In this document: positions 24,773 to 32,099 of the stretch, piece after piece | How positions within the stretch are numbered: the first letter of the stretch is position 1 | Layout of the letters: every line of letters begins with the position of its first letter | Source: Chthonomonadia bacterium | GTDB lineage: Bacteria; Armatimonadota; HRBIN16 | Direction of reading: 5' to 3' | Assembly: GCA_013314755.1 (NCBI GenBank) | Contig: JABUFA010000022.1 | Location: forward strand, 1-59,412 | DNA length: 59,412 nucleotides | Made by a program: the position numbers and the translations under genes | The notes under the pieces: generated by a model | Databases searched by the model: none | Seen by the model: the letters and a program-made list of their open reading frames with translations, nothing else | Told to the model about the DNA's origin: nothing

Positions 24773-25941
24773 GCAAGACGCTGGTTATGCCCGCGTGCCA
24801 GCAGGACAAAAACGACCATCGCGCAAAGCTGAGCTGCCACCGAGAAGGAGACCAGCGCCATGACCGAGCGGTCGTAAAGCCATCCCATCAGCGCACTGCC
24901 GGCAAACCAGGCGATGCCATATCCCGTATGGAACACCCCGAAACCTGTACCACGTCGTTCCGGTGAGACCAGTTTAGCAATCGCTGCCCGCATCACCGAC
25001 TCCTGTGCGCTCATGCCGATACCCCACAGGATGGCTCCGGCAACCGCACCGCCGAACCCGCCCAGAAACGCGAGTGGGGCAAACCCTGCGGAAATCAGCG
25101 ACGCCAGCGTCAGCGTGTGGAAACCGATTCGGTCAAACAGTCTGCCCAAAATCAGCGCACCGATGGCGTCCACGCCCATTGCCAGCGCGTAGAACAGCGC
25201 GATGTGTTGCGAAGAGACCACAGCCGTTTTGCCGAAGTGGTAGGCTATCAGAGGGAAGTCAGCATAACCTGCGGCAACCAGCCCAACCGCCCCCAGGTAC
25301 AGCCAGTAGGTGGAGGAGAACCCGCGCGTCTCCAGATGCACCACTTTCACTTCCAGGTCCTGGGGGCGTGGGAACTGCATCCGCGCCACAGTGAGCATTG
25401 CCAGCGCCAGCAGGGCGGGCGCCAGCAACACCGCGAACCCCAGCCGATAGTCACTGCGGTACGAGAGGGTGGCAAACACAATCAGCGGACCCAGCACCGC
25501 GCCTATCTGGTCCATCGCCTCGTGCAAACCAAATCCCCAGCCATGTCCTATCTGCCGAGTGGCGTGTGAGAGCATCGCATCGCGAGCGGGCGTGCGAATG
25601 GCTTTGCCCAGACGCTCTATCACAATCAGCATGGACGCAGTGACCCAGTGCCCAGTAAGAGCGAGCAGGGGAACCGCCAGCAGGTTCACCGTATAGCCGG
25701 TGAAGGTGAGTAGCCAGTAGCGGCGGGTGCGGTCGCTGAGATAGCCCGATGCCAGACGAAGCACATAGCCCACCAGCTCGCCCAGCCCCGATACGAAGCC
25801 CACAACAGCACCGCTTGCGCCCAGCGTCGCGAGGAATGGACCGGTGATACTGCGGGCGCCTTCGTAGGTCATGTCCGCGCACAGGCTCACCAGACCCAGC
25901 AGAACGACAAACAGCATGGAGCGCGAGAGTGTTTTCATCAC
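24766..25941 (-). CDS. MFS transporter
   Basis: A 391-aa polytopic protein of the major facilitator superfamily with about 12 predicted membrane segments. The loop 2-3 signature is seen as GYLSDRTRRYW, and RLFDRIG appears at the equivalent loop in the second half. No residue pattern reveals the substrate; nickel, sugar or drug transport cannot be told apart. It is the last gene of a five-gene minus-strand run (DUF6062, hypothetical, antiporter, USP, MFS), with a 73-nt gap to the USP gene. It converges on hoxW with a 7-nt overlap of 3' ends. Confidence 0.8.
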   Translation of the reverse strand: MMKTLSRSMLFVVLLGLVSLCADMTYEGARSITGPFLATLGASGAVVGFVSGLGELVGYVLRLASGYLSDRTRRYWLLTFTGYTVNLLAVPLLALTGHWVTASMLIVIERLGKAIRTPARDAMLSHATRQIGHGWGFGLHEAMDQIGAVLGPLIVFATLSYRSDYRLGFAVLLAPALLALAMLTVARMQFPRPQDLEVKVVHLETRGFSSTYWLYLGAVGLVAAGYADFPLIAYHFGKTAVVSSQHIALFYALAMGVDAIGALILGRLFDRIGFHTLTLASLISAGFAPLAFLGGFGGAVAGAILWGIGMSAQESVMRAAIAKLVSPERRGTGFGVFHTGYGIAWFAGSALMGWLYDRSVMALVSFSVAAQLCAMVVFVLLARGHNQRLAQ

Positions 25942-26014
25942 GCACAGCTCTCCTTGAACAGCCTGTCCTGACGGTATTTACTTCCTGCAAGGCGGACGCG
26001 TTTCCTGCGCCTGG

Positions 26015-26437
26015 CTACTTCGCCACCAGTACATGGCAGGGCACGTGGGTTACAATGGAAGACGCCGTGCTCCCGAACACGCGCTCGTGCAGGGTAGAGT
26101 GCCCCTGATGCCCAATGACCACCAGGTCTACCTGATGGTGCTTCACGAAGTCGACGATAGACCATACCTCGTGCCCGGCGACGATGTGTGTCTGCACGAG
26201 CACATCCGCCAGCTGCGCAGCAAGATGCACCTGCCGTTCCAGCTTGGCGAAGTAGGCATCACGCTGTTGTTTGACCTCGTCGTATTCGCCGATGGTGGAG
26301 GCGTATTTGGGCAGGTCCTCTTCCACCATAATCACGTGCAGTTCCGCCTCCAGCGCCTTTGCCAGTACAAGCCCGGCATTCAATGCACGCTCCGCCCCCT
26401 GCGAACCATCAAAACCAACGAGGATACGAGAATACAT
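26015..26437 (-). CDS. Universal stress protein (UspA family)
   Basis: A 140-aa single-domain Usp protein of the ATP-binding branch: the nucleotide motif G-x2-G-x9-G-S is present as GHQGHSTLHERVFGS. The N terminus (YSRILVGFDGSQGAERAL) is classic for the family. The start is the ATG at 26437 with GGGAGG upstream; longer in-frame extension lacks the family pattern. It follows the CPA2-type antiporter by 13 nt, and Usp proteins or domains commonly accompany such antiporters as regulators or sensors. Cytoplasmic. Confidence 0.92.
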   Translation of the reverse strand: MYSRILVGFDGSQGAERALNAGLVLAKALEAELHVIMVEEDLPKYASTIGEYDEVKQQRDAYFAKLERQVHLAAQLADVLVQTHIVAGHEVWSIVDFVKHHQVDLVVIGHQGHSTLHERVFGSTASSIVTHVPCHVLVAK

Positions 26438-26450
26438 ACTCAACCTCCCG

Positions 26451-27617
26451 TTACGATGACGATTGTTTGACCAGAGGCTGATGCAGGGTCGCTCTCGGCT
26501 CGGAAGGCATCGCTGGTCGAAAGAAGGTCTGAGCGACCACGGTCGGCACAATCGCACTGGCGATGATTACCGCCACCAGCATAGTATACTGCTGATGATT
26601 AATGAAGCCCTGCGAGAGCCCGAACAGCGAGACGATGATATCGAAGGTCAGTCCGGTCGCCATCAGCAGAGTAGTGTACATCGATTCGCGGTGGCAGATA
26701 CCCTGCAGCCGGCAAACAGGGTAAAGCACCACCATCTTCGTTAGCATCCTGCAGGTCAACAACAGCGTTATCCATCCCGAAGCCCGCCAGACAACGGGCA
26801 GCGACACATAGGTTCCTGCTTTCAGAAAGTAGAAGGGCGTGAACATGGTGAAGCTGAGCGTGCGGATGCGGTGTAACAGCCCGGGTACGCTGACCAGCAC
26901 GCCCGAAAGTGCCAGCCCCAGCAGGTATGCGCCCAGCACCGGTTCGCTTTTCGCCTGCACAGCCAGCGCACTCAACAACAGTAACATGCCGGCTACCAGC
27001 TTTATCTGCGGTTCACTGAGGTGCTCGCCGGTCCGCTGGAAGAACGCGCGTGCCAGATGAGGAACAGCCAGAAACGTTGCGATAATAGCGACGAGGAATA
27101 CCACCAGCCACCACGTGCCCCGTGCGGTCAGGATACCCAGGGCAAGCATTGCCAGCAGGTTCGCAAGAAAACACGCCACGATGATACGCTTGCCCAGCGG
27201 AGTGCGGTTCAAGCCCGTCTCTACCATCACCGTGTACACCACCGCAATGGAGGTCGGAGACATCGCGATGGCGGCGGTTATGCCTGCGTGCAGGTCCCAC
27301 CCCACGCCCCAGCGCACCAGCGCCAGCGTGCCCAGCAGAGAAGGCAGGAACGATGCCAGCGCGATGGAGAGCGCGGACTTTGCATACAGGCGCAGGGTTT
27401 GGGGCTCTATCTCCGCGCCCGCCAGAAAGGTCAGCAGGATGCCTCCCAATCCCGCCAAAAAGTTAATCCACTCGTTTGGCTGAAGGTGCAGCAGGTTGCC
27501 CCCTATCACGCCAAACAGAATCTCAATCAGCGCAACGCTCACTGCCAGCCGCACGGAAACGACCGAAGCCAGCAGTGCCAGGACTACCCACACAAACGCC
27601 GTCCACCACATGTTCAT
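26451..27617 (-). CDS. CPA2-type cation/proton antiporter (Kef/NhaP-like)
   Basis: A 388-aa membrane protein with about 11-12 transmembrane segments of the sodium/hydrogen exchanger superfamily. Conserved patches include GIGG-like IGGNLLHLQP, FLAGAEIEP and ITAAIAMSPTSIAVVY, the last corresponding to the ion-binding region. It lacks a C-terminal TrkA-N domain, so it is the core antiporter only; the adjacent Usp gene may take a regulatory part. The start overlaps the previous gene's end by 4 nt (ATGA). Ion specificity (potassium or sodium) cannot be read from the sequence. Confidence 0.82.
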   Translation of the reverse strand: MNMWWTAFVWVVLALLASVVSVRLAVSVALIEILFGVIGGNLLHLQPNEWINFLAGLGGILLTFLAGAEIEPQTLRLYAKSALSIALASFLPSLLGTLALVRWGVGWDLHAGITAAIAMSPTSIAVVYTVMVETGLNRTPLGKRIIVACFLANLLAMLALGILTARGTWWLVVFLVAIIATFLAVPHLARAFFQRTGEHLSEPQIKLVAGMLLLLSALAVQAKSEPVLGAYLLGLALSGVLVSVPGLLHRIRTLSFTMFTPFYFLKAGTYVSLPVVWRASGWITLLLTCRMLTKMVVLYPVCRLQGICHRESMYTTLLMATGLTFDIIVSLFGLSQGFINHQQYTMLVAVIIASAIVPTVVAQTFFRPAMPSEPRATLHQPLVKQSSS

Positions 27618-28090
27618 CGCTGATTATACTCCTGTCCTCTGCGTGGTATGAAACGCATCTGCACAACCTGTTGGGCACTTTGCAGTTCACGTTCAACGGC
27701 GTGTCGCAGCCGGTTAATCGCTTCACGTTCCTGTTCGCTCAGGGCACCGTATCGGCTTACTATCCGATCGGGGTCCATCTCGGGCAGGAGAGTATCGTGC
27801 AGGCTTCCCAGCAGAAGCCTCAGCCAGTAGTAGGTCACTTCAATCGGCTCGGGCTGGTCGTGTTGCTGGACGGTTTGCGGGGCGAGTTGACTCATCGCGT
27901 CGTGGTAGCTTTCCACCAGTCGTTCCAGTACCTCCTGAAGCATCTTCCACTGCGATGGCGGAAGAGGAGTAAGGCGCTGTCCGCCGCCAGATGGCGAGAT
28001 ACCCATCCATCCCGCCTGCGTCATGCGGCTGACTGTATCCTCCATCTGCACCAGCAGGGCGAACAGGTGTCGGCGGTGGCTATCGTTCAT
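27614..28090 (-). CDS. Conserved hypothetical protein, helical
   Basis: A 158-aa protein of unknown function, mainly alpha-helical, with no signal peptide or membrane segment. Helices cover about 5-30, 45-70, 85-105 and 115-145, and the central part is Gln/Leu-rich. It is translationally coupled at both ends: its start overlaps the DUF6062 gene by 11 nt and its end overlaps the antiporter by 4 nt. That makes it a real gene, perhaps a regulatory or assembly partner of one of the two. No family recognised. Confidence 0.65.
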   Translation of the reverse strand: MNDSHRRHLFALLVQMEDTVSRMTQAGWMGISPSGGGQRLTPLPPSQWKMLQEVLERLVESYHDAMSQLAPQTVQQHDQPEPIEVTYYWLRLLLGSLHDTLLPEMDPDRIVSRYGALSEQEREAINRLRHAVERELQSAQQVVQMRFIPRRGQEYNQR

Positions 28091-28712
28091 CGGATGCCTC
28101 CTCGGGCAGGGCAGTGCCGTACAGTTTGTGGAAGGCGCGCCTCCAGCTGCCTGTCTCCTCTCCCCACGGCACGTCCTTGAATCGGTAATCGTGCTTCTGA
28201 ATGACCTCTTGCAGTTGCAGACGCAGTGCCTGCCAGCGTGCCCGTTCGCACTCGATCAGCCATCCCTTTGTCTCGCGCCTGCAAACGCGCGCCACCATTT
28301 GCAGATGGGGTACGCACAGCCCCGCGCTCTGCTCGTAGCGTCCGCGCCATTCTGCGTCGTCCAGCAAACGCGCCAGCAGGTGGGCAAACTGCGCCATGTC
28401 CTGACCCTGCGCTTCGCAGAGCTGGCATCGCTGTGGGGCGTGTCGCTTTGTCGAGAACCACTGCTCAACATGCGCCAGCACGTCTTCGGCAAGTATCGCC
28501 AGCGGCAACACCTCCCCATGCCGAAGCATCCAGTCCGCATGGTAACTGCAGAAACCGCTCCCCTGGCGCAGGGAGGCTCGCCACTCGGGGTCGGCAAGGT
28601 GCTCACGAAGCAGTGTCTCCGTCCGCCGAAGCAGGTTTCGGTGCGCCAACCAGCACAGCGCACACTCGCCGTGCGACAACGCCTCTTCCAATGCCATCTC
28701 TGGCAGGTGCAT
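28080..28712 (-). CDS. DUF6062-like cysteine-rich protein
   Basis: A 210-aa soluble protein with two repeats of a Cys/His pattern: CALC near the N terminus with GFCSYHADWM, then CQLC with GLCVPHLQMV. This CxxC...GxCxxH layout fits the DUF6062 family and suggests a metal (zinc or Fe-S) site or redox pairs; the role is unknown. ATG at 28712 with GGAGGT just upstream is chosen since the family pattern begins there. The frame is open to another ATG at 28817, which would add 35 low-complexity residues and sits only about 20 nt after the likely transcription start. First gene of the minus-strand run that continues to the MFS gene. Confidence 0.7.
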   Translation of the reverse strand: MHLPEMALEEALSHGECALCWLAHRNLLRRTETLLREHLADPEWRASLRQGSGFCSYHADWMLRHGEVLPLAILAEDVLAHVEQWFSTKRHAPQRCQLCEAQGQDMAQFAHLLARLLDDAEWRGRYEQSAGLCVPHLQMVARVCRRETKGWLIECERARWQALRLQLQEVIQKHDYRFKDVPWGEETGSWRRAFHKLYGTALPEEASDER

Positions 28713-28844
28713 CGTTACCTCCATAAACGCAAAAATGGCTCGCTGTTCGCGTGAACAGGAGCCATCAGCCTCTTCTGGCGGTTCGCCCCTTGGATGAAAG
28801 GGCTGGCGGACCTCCATCGCCTTTTGTTCAATTGTTCCATCCGT

Positions 28845-28853
28845 ATTATACCA
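28845..28853 (-). promoter_or_regulatory. Extended -10 promoter for the DUF6062-to-MFS run
   Basis: On the minus strand TGGTATAAT gives an extended -10 element (TATAAT at 28850-28845). No convincing -35 hexamer is seen at 17 nt. Transcription would begin near 28838, giving a leader of about 125 nt to the ATG at 28712. Confidence 0.5.
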
Positions 28854-28888
28854 CAGTTATCTCCAGCAAGTTCCACCCCTCGTTGTGT

Positions 28889-29087
28889 GCTACTTCCAGT
28901 CGCAAGGGCACAATTGAAGAAAGGCATCCCTTCTGCTGAAGCATGGCTTCAGCAATCCATATCTGCGGCAACTAACCTGACCTCTTTGGAGTGCTGAAGC
29001 TCGCTTCAGCAGACCCTGCTTGCAGACCCTTAACCTGCTTCAGCAGGTTTCGCTTTGTGTAGCCTGCGATTTCCAATCGCAAGGGCA
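28889..29087. repeat. Cluster of dispersed palindromic repeats
   Basis: This intergenic stretch (28714-29210 has no gene) is packed with two palindrome types. Type 1: a part copy at 28889-28910 and a full copy at 29059-29087 (GCGATTTCCAATCGC core). Type 2: TGCTGAAGC/GCTTCAGCA at 28934-28954 and 28992-29011, and AACCTGCTTCAGCAGGTT at 29032-29049. The same families occur near 12160-12270 and 24097-24173. Confidence 0.7.
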
Positions 29088-29129
29088 GAGAGAAAGGGAG
29101 GAGAGACCTCGAAATCACTCACCAAAATC

Positions 29130-29158
29130 TTGACTCTCTCTTCTTTATCCAGTATAAT
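29130..29158 (+). promoter_or_regulatory. Consensus sigma70 promoter of ctaB
   Basis: TTGACT (29130-29135), a 17-nt spacer and TATAAT (29153-29158) make one of the best promoters in the window. Transcription would start near 29165, about 46 nt before the GTG start of ctaB. Confidence 0.85.
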
Positions 29159-29161
29159 TAG

Positions 29162-29183
29162 GTTTGATAATTTTTTCTCAAAC
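29162..29183. promoter_or_regulatory. Inverted repeat at the ctaB transcription start (candidate operator)
   Basis: GTTTGA (29162-29167) and TCAAAC (29178-29183) are inverted about an AT-rich 10-nt centre that contains a T6 run, right over the predicted start site. It may be an operator or a short leader hairpin. Half-sites resemble TTTTCAA/TTGAAAA at the act promoter. Confidence 0.4.
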
Positions 29184-29210
29184 TAAACGTAACGAAACGA
29201 GGCGAGGCGC

Positions 29211-30116
29211 GTGAAGGGCACAACCGCAGTCCCGCGCAATCTGATAACCCCACTGGGGCGAACCGCACTGCTCGACCTGGGCGCATACTGGCAGCTCAGC
29301 AAGCCGCGCGTTACCCTGTTAGTGTGGCTGTCGGCACTGGCGGCGATGTGGCTACCCGGCAAACCGTTTTCACCTGCCCAGTTTATCTGGCTGGCGGTGG
29401 GAGTATGGCTGGTAGTTGCATCTGCCAACGGGCTGAACGAGACCATTGAATGGCGCTACGATGCCCGCATGAAGCGCACCGCAGGTCGCCCCATCCCCAG
29501 CGGCAGGCTGTCGGTACGGGAGGCGGCAGTGGTGAGTACGCTGTGGGGAGTTGCCGGGGTGATGGTGCTGTGGTATCTGGTCAATCCGCTGACCAGCCTG
29601 CTTGGAGCCTTCGCCCTGCTGACCTACGCTCTGGTCTACACGCCGTCCAAACGGCTTAACGCCTGGTGCACGGTGATTGGCGCAGTGCCCGGCGCGATGC
29701 CGCCCGTCATGGGCTGGACGGCGGTCACCGGTCACCTGAGCTGGGAAGCGGTGTTCCTCTTCGCTATCCAGTTCCTGTGGCAGTTCCCGCACTTCTGGGC
29801 GATTGCGTGGAAGTATGGCGCGGAATATCGGCAGGCAGGCTTCCGAATGGTGCCCTTCGACGACGCGAGCGGTGTGCTGGTGGGCAGGGCGATGCTAGCG
29901 ATGTCGGTGTTACTGGTAGCGACGAGCGTCGTGCCCGCTGTGGTTGGATGGCGTTCGGTGCTCTACGCAGTGGGTGCGCTTCTGCTGGGCTGGTGGATGG
30001 TCTGGACGACAAAGGCTTTCGCTTGCCAACCGAGCAGCAAAACGTCAACGAGGGTGATACTGGCTTCTCTGGGCTATTTGCCTTTATGGTTCATCCTGTT
30101 CATACTGGTGCGCTGA
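29211..30116 (+). CDS. ctaB: Protoheme IX farnesyltransferase (heme O synthase)
   Basis: A 301-aa UbiA-family membrane enzyme with about nine membrane segments that adds a farnesyl group to heme B, making heme O for the caa3 oxidase encoded downstream. The first prenyl-binding region is seen as SANGLNETIEWRYDARMKRT followed by GRPIPSG, and the second as TYALVYTPSKR. In the first motif the usual leading Asp is replaced by Glu/Ile, while YDARM keeps the second Asp. The start is GTG with GAGGCGAGG upstream. First gene of a respiratory supercluster; no heme A synthase (CtaA) is in the window. Confidence 0.9.
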   Translation: MKGTTAVPRNLITPLGRTALLDLGAYWQLSKPRVTLLVWLSALAAMWLPGKPFSPAQFIWLAVGVWLVVASANGLNETIEWRYDARMKRTAGRPIPSGRLSVREAAVVSTLWGVAGVMVLWYLVNPLTSLLGAFALLTYALVYTPSKRLNAWCTVIGAVPGAMPPVMGWTAVTGHLSWEAVFLFAIQFLWQFPHFWAIAWKYGAEYRQAGFRMVPFDDASGVLVGRAMLAMSVLLVATSVVPAVVGWRSVLYAVGALLLGWWMVWTTKAFACQPSSKTSTRVILASLGYLPLWFILFILVR

Positions 30117-30135
30117 GGGACGGAGGAGAGACACG

Positions 30136-30786
30136 ATGAGCATCGCACGATGGACTATTCGCATCGCCAGCTGGGGTGTGCTGGTGATGGCAGTGTTGCT
30201 GTTGATAGTGAGCTATGTACACTCGCGGCGCGCGAAGCCCTTTACACCTGTATCTGCCTCTCTGCCGGTGCTTGGCGAAGTGCCTGACTTCACCCTTACA
30301 GCGCACACCGGTCAGCCCATCGCGCTGAACGACCTGCGGGGCAGGGTGTGGGTGGCAAACTTCTTCTTTACCACCTGCCGGAGCATCTGTCCCATCATGC
30401 AGGACAACGTGACCAAAGTGCAAACGGCTTTCGCGGACAACCCGGCGGTGCAGATTGTCTCGTTCACCGTTGACCCCGAGCACGATACCGTAACAGTGTT
30501 AAGCGAGTATGCGCGTGGAAAGGGCGCCATCCCCGGCAAGTGGCTGTTTGTGACCGGTGAGAAGAAAGCCATCTACCGGCTGGCACGCAAAGGCTTCAAA
30601 CTGGCTGCAGAAGATGTGCCCGAGCAGATAGAAGGCACGACCCATGATTTCGTCCACAGCGAAAAGCTGGTGCTGGTGGACTCGCAGGGGCGCATTCGCG
30701 GCTACTACAGCGGACTGGATATGGAGCAGGTCCAGCAGTTAATCAAAGATGCTCAGCAACTGTTGGTGGAAGAGGGGAGACGATGA
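30136..30786 (+). CDS. SCO1/SenC-type copper chaperone
   Basis: A 216-aa membrane-anchored thioredoxin-like protein that helps load the CuA site of cytochrome oxidase. One N-terminal membrane segment (GVLVMAVLLLIVSYVHS) is followed by the SCO domain with the copper motif CRSIC (FTTCRSICPIM) and the distant histidine in DFVHSEKLVLVD. All three copper ligands are present. Overlaps the DUF420 gene by 4 nt. A second SCO is encoded at 39332; two copies per oxidase cluster are common. Confidence 0.9.
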   Translation: MSIARWTIRIASWGVLVMAVLLLIVSYVHSRRAKPFTPVSASLPVLGEVPDFTLTAHTGQPIALNDLRGRVWVANFFFTTCRSICPIMQDNVTKVQTAFADNPAVQIVSFTVDPEHDTVTVLSEYARGKGAIPGKWLFVTGEKKAIYRLARKGFKLAAEDVPEQIEGTTHDFVHSEKLVLVDSQGRIRGYYSGLDMEQVQQLIKDAQQLLVEEGRR

Positions 30787-31217
30787 TCGAGTGGCTGCCT
30801 TCCTTCAACGCACTGATGAACCTGACCAGTTTTCTGCTGCTGCTGGCGGGCAGAGTATACATCGGGCGGGGCATGATAGCCAAACACCGCGCCAGCATGT
30901 TATCGGCTCTGGCCGCGTCGGTGCTGTTCCTCATCGGCTATCTGACATACCACGCTTACACGGGCACGACGCGCTTCATGGCGCCCTCTGTGCTGCGAAC
31001 GGTGTATCTGATGATACTGTTCACGCATACCGTGCTGGCGGCGGTCATCGTGCCTCTGGTGCTGGTCACGTTGTGGCGTGCGCTCAAAACACGCTTTGAA
31101 AAACACCGGGCAATCGCCCGCTGGACACTGCCCCTCTGGATGTATGTTTCTGCCACTGGCGTGGTTATCTACCTGATACTGTATGTGCTGTTTCCACAGT
31201 ATGCGCAGAGGGGTTGA
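30783..31217 (+). CDS. DUF420 membrane protein (cytochrome oxidase-associated)
   Basis: A 144-aa protein with four membrane segments of the DUF420 family, typically encoded with caa3/aa3 oxidases and implicated in their assembly (CtaM-like). Conserved histidines lie within or next to membrane segments (LIGYLTYHAY; FTHTVLAAVIV). The start overlaps the SCO stop (ATGA), so the two are coupled. Last gene of the first respiratory unit; the next unit has its own promoter. Confidence 0.85.
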   Translation: MIEWLPSFNALMNLTSFLLLLAGRVYIGRGMIAKHRASMLSALAASVLFLIGYLTYHAYTGTTRFMAPSVLRTVYLMILFTHTVLAAVIVPLVLVTLWRALKTRFEKHRAIARWTLPLWMYVSATGVVIYLILYVLFPQYAQRG

Positions 31218-31252
31218 GCGTTTCTTTGTGAAAATGGGAACGGTTTTTTGTG

Positions 31253-31277
31253 TTTTCAAGGCGTTTTCTATTGAAAA
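31253..31277. promoter_or_regulatory. Inverted repeat over the -35 box of the act promoter
   Basis: TTTTCAA (31253-31259) and TTGAAAA (31271-31277) are inverted with an 11-nt centre; the right arm is itself the -35 hexamer. The same arms recur at 31350-31365. A regulator bound here would block RNA polymerase. Confidence 0.45.
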
Positions 31278-31300
31278 ATATGAATAGGGTCGTGTATAAT
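31271..31300 (+). promoter_or_regulatory. Sigma70 promoter of the act/cta operon
   Basis: TTGAAA (31271-31276), an 18-nt spacer and TATAAT (31295-31300) lie upstream of actA. Transcription would start near 31307, with a leader of about 115 nt that includes a short AGCAA/TTGCT hairpin (31302-31316). Confidence 0.75.
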
Positions 31301-31349
31301 TAGCAACGAAAATTGCTCGGTAGACAGATTAGACGCTGTTATTTAGTGT

Positions 31350-31365
31350 TTTTCAATGTTGAAAA
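31350..31365. promoter_or_regulatory. Near-perfect inverted repeat in the actA leader
   Basis: TTTTCAATGTTGAAAA is a 7-bp inverted repeat with a 2-nt centre, about 45 nt after the transcription start. It shares both arms with the repeat at 31253-31277, which points to one DNA-binding regulator with two sites. Confidence 0.45.
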
Positions 31366-31422
31366 GGTCATTTCAGCCGCAAAGATGCTGTGATAAAAAG
31401 CACAAAAGAGAGGGGGCATCCG

Positions 31423-32079
31423 ATGCCACAGGTCTTTCATCGCAGTAGTAACACACTGGCGCGACTGAGTATTGTCACGGGCGCGGCATTGCTGGTGTCC
31501 AGCGTGCTGATTGGCTCCAATCTTAGCAGGTCGCCGTACGTCACGCAGGTGGGCGCTCCGGTGGACCAGCCTGTTCCCTTCAGCCACAAGCATCACGTGA
31601 AGGAACTGGGCATTGACTGTCGGTATTGCCACAGCACGGTGGAGACCTCAGCAGTCGCCAGCGTTCCTCCGACGCATACCTGTATGAGCTGCCACTCGCA
31701 GGTGTGGACGAACAGCCCCCTGCTGGAGCCTGTCCGACAGAGCTACCTCAACGGCACACCTATCCAGTGGAATAAGGTGTACGACCTGCCTGATTTCGTC
31801 TACTTCAACCATAGCATCCACGTCCAGAAGGGCATTGGCTGTAACACCTGTCACGGTCCCATCCATGAGATGAACATCACGTACAAGGCACAGCCGTTGA
31901 GCATGAGCTGGTGTCTGGACTGCCATCGCCAGCCCGAGAAGTATATCCGCCCCAAGGAAGAGGTCTTCAACTACAACTACCAGCCGCCCGCCAACCAGAT
32001 GGAACTGGGCAAGAAGCTGGTGCAAGAGTACCACGTCAAGAAGGAGCAGTTAACTAACTGCTCGATATGCCATCGCTAA
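31423..32079 (+). CDS. actA: Alternative complex III pentaheme cytochrome c ActA
   Basis: A 218-aa membrane-anchored multiheme cytochrome. One N-terminal membrane segment (IVTGAALLVSSVLIGS) is followed by exactly five CxxCH sites: CRYCH (66-70), CMSCH (87-91), CNTCH (140-144), CLDCH (164-168) and CSICH (213-217). It accepts electrons from the Fe-S subunit of the quinol:cytochrome c oxidoreductase. ATG at 31423, with GAGAGGGGG upstream, is preferred to the in-frame GTG at 31390. First gene of actABCDEF. Confidence 0.92.
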   Translation: MPQVFHRSSNTLARLSIVTGAALLVSSVLIGSNLSRSPYVTQVGAPVDQPVPFSHKHHVKELGIDCRYCHSTVETSAVASVPPTHTCMSCHSQVWTNSPLLEPVRQSYLNGTPIQWNKVYDLPDFVYFNHSIHVQKGIGCNTCHGPIHEMNITYKAQPLSMSWCLDCHRQPEKYIRPKEEVFNYNYQPPANQMELGKKLVQEYHVKKEQLTNCSICHR

Positions 32080-32099
32080 AGTGCAGGCTCAGGGTGAAA

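Noticed and set aside
24766-25941. MFS protein as a nickel transporter serving the hydrogenase
   Set aside because: No histidine-rich nickel motif (such as HX4DH) is visible, and the gene belongs to the opposite-strand run.
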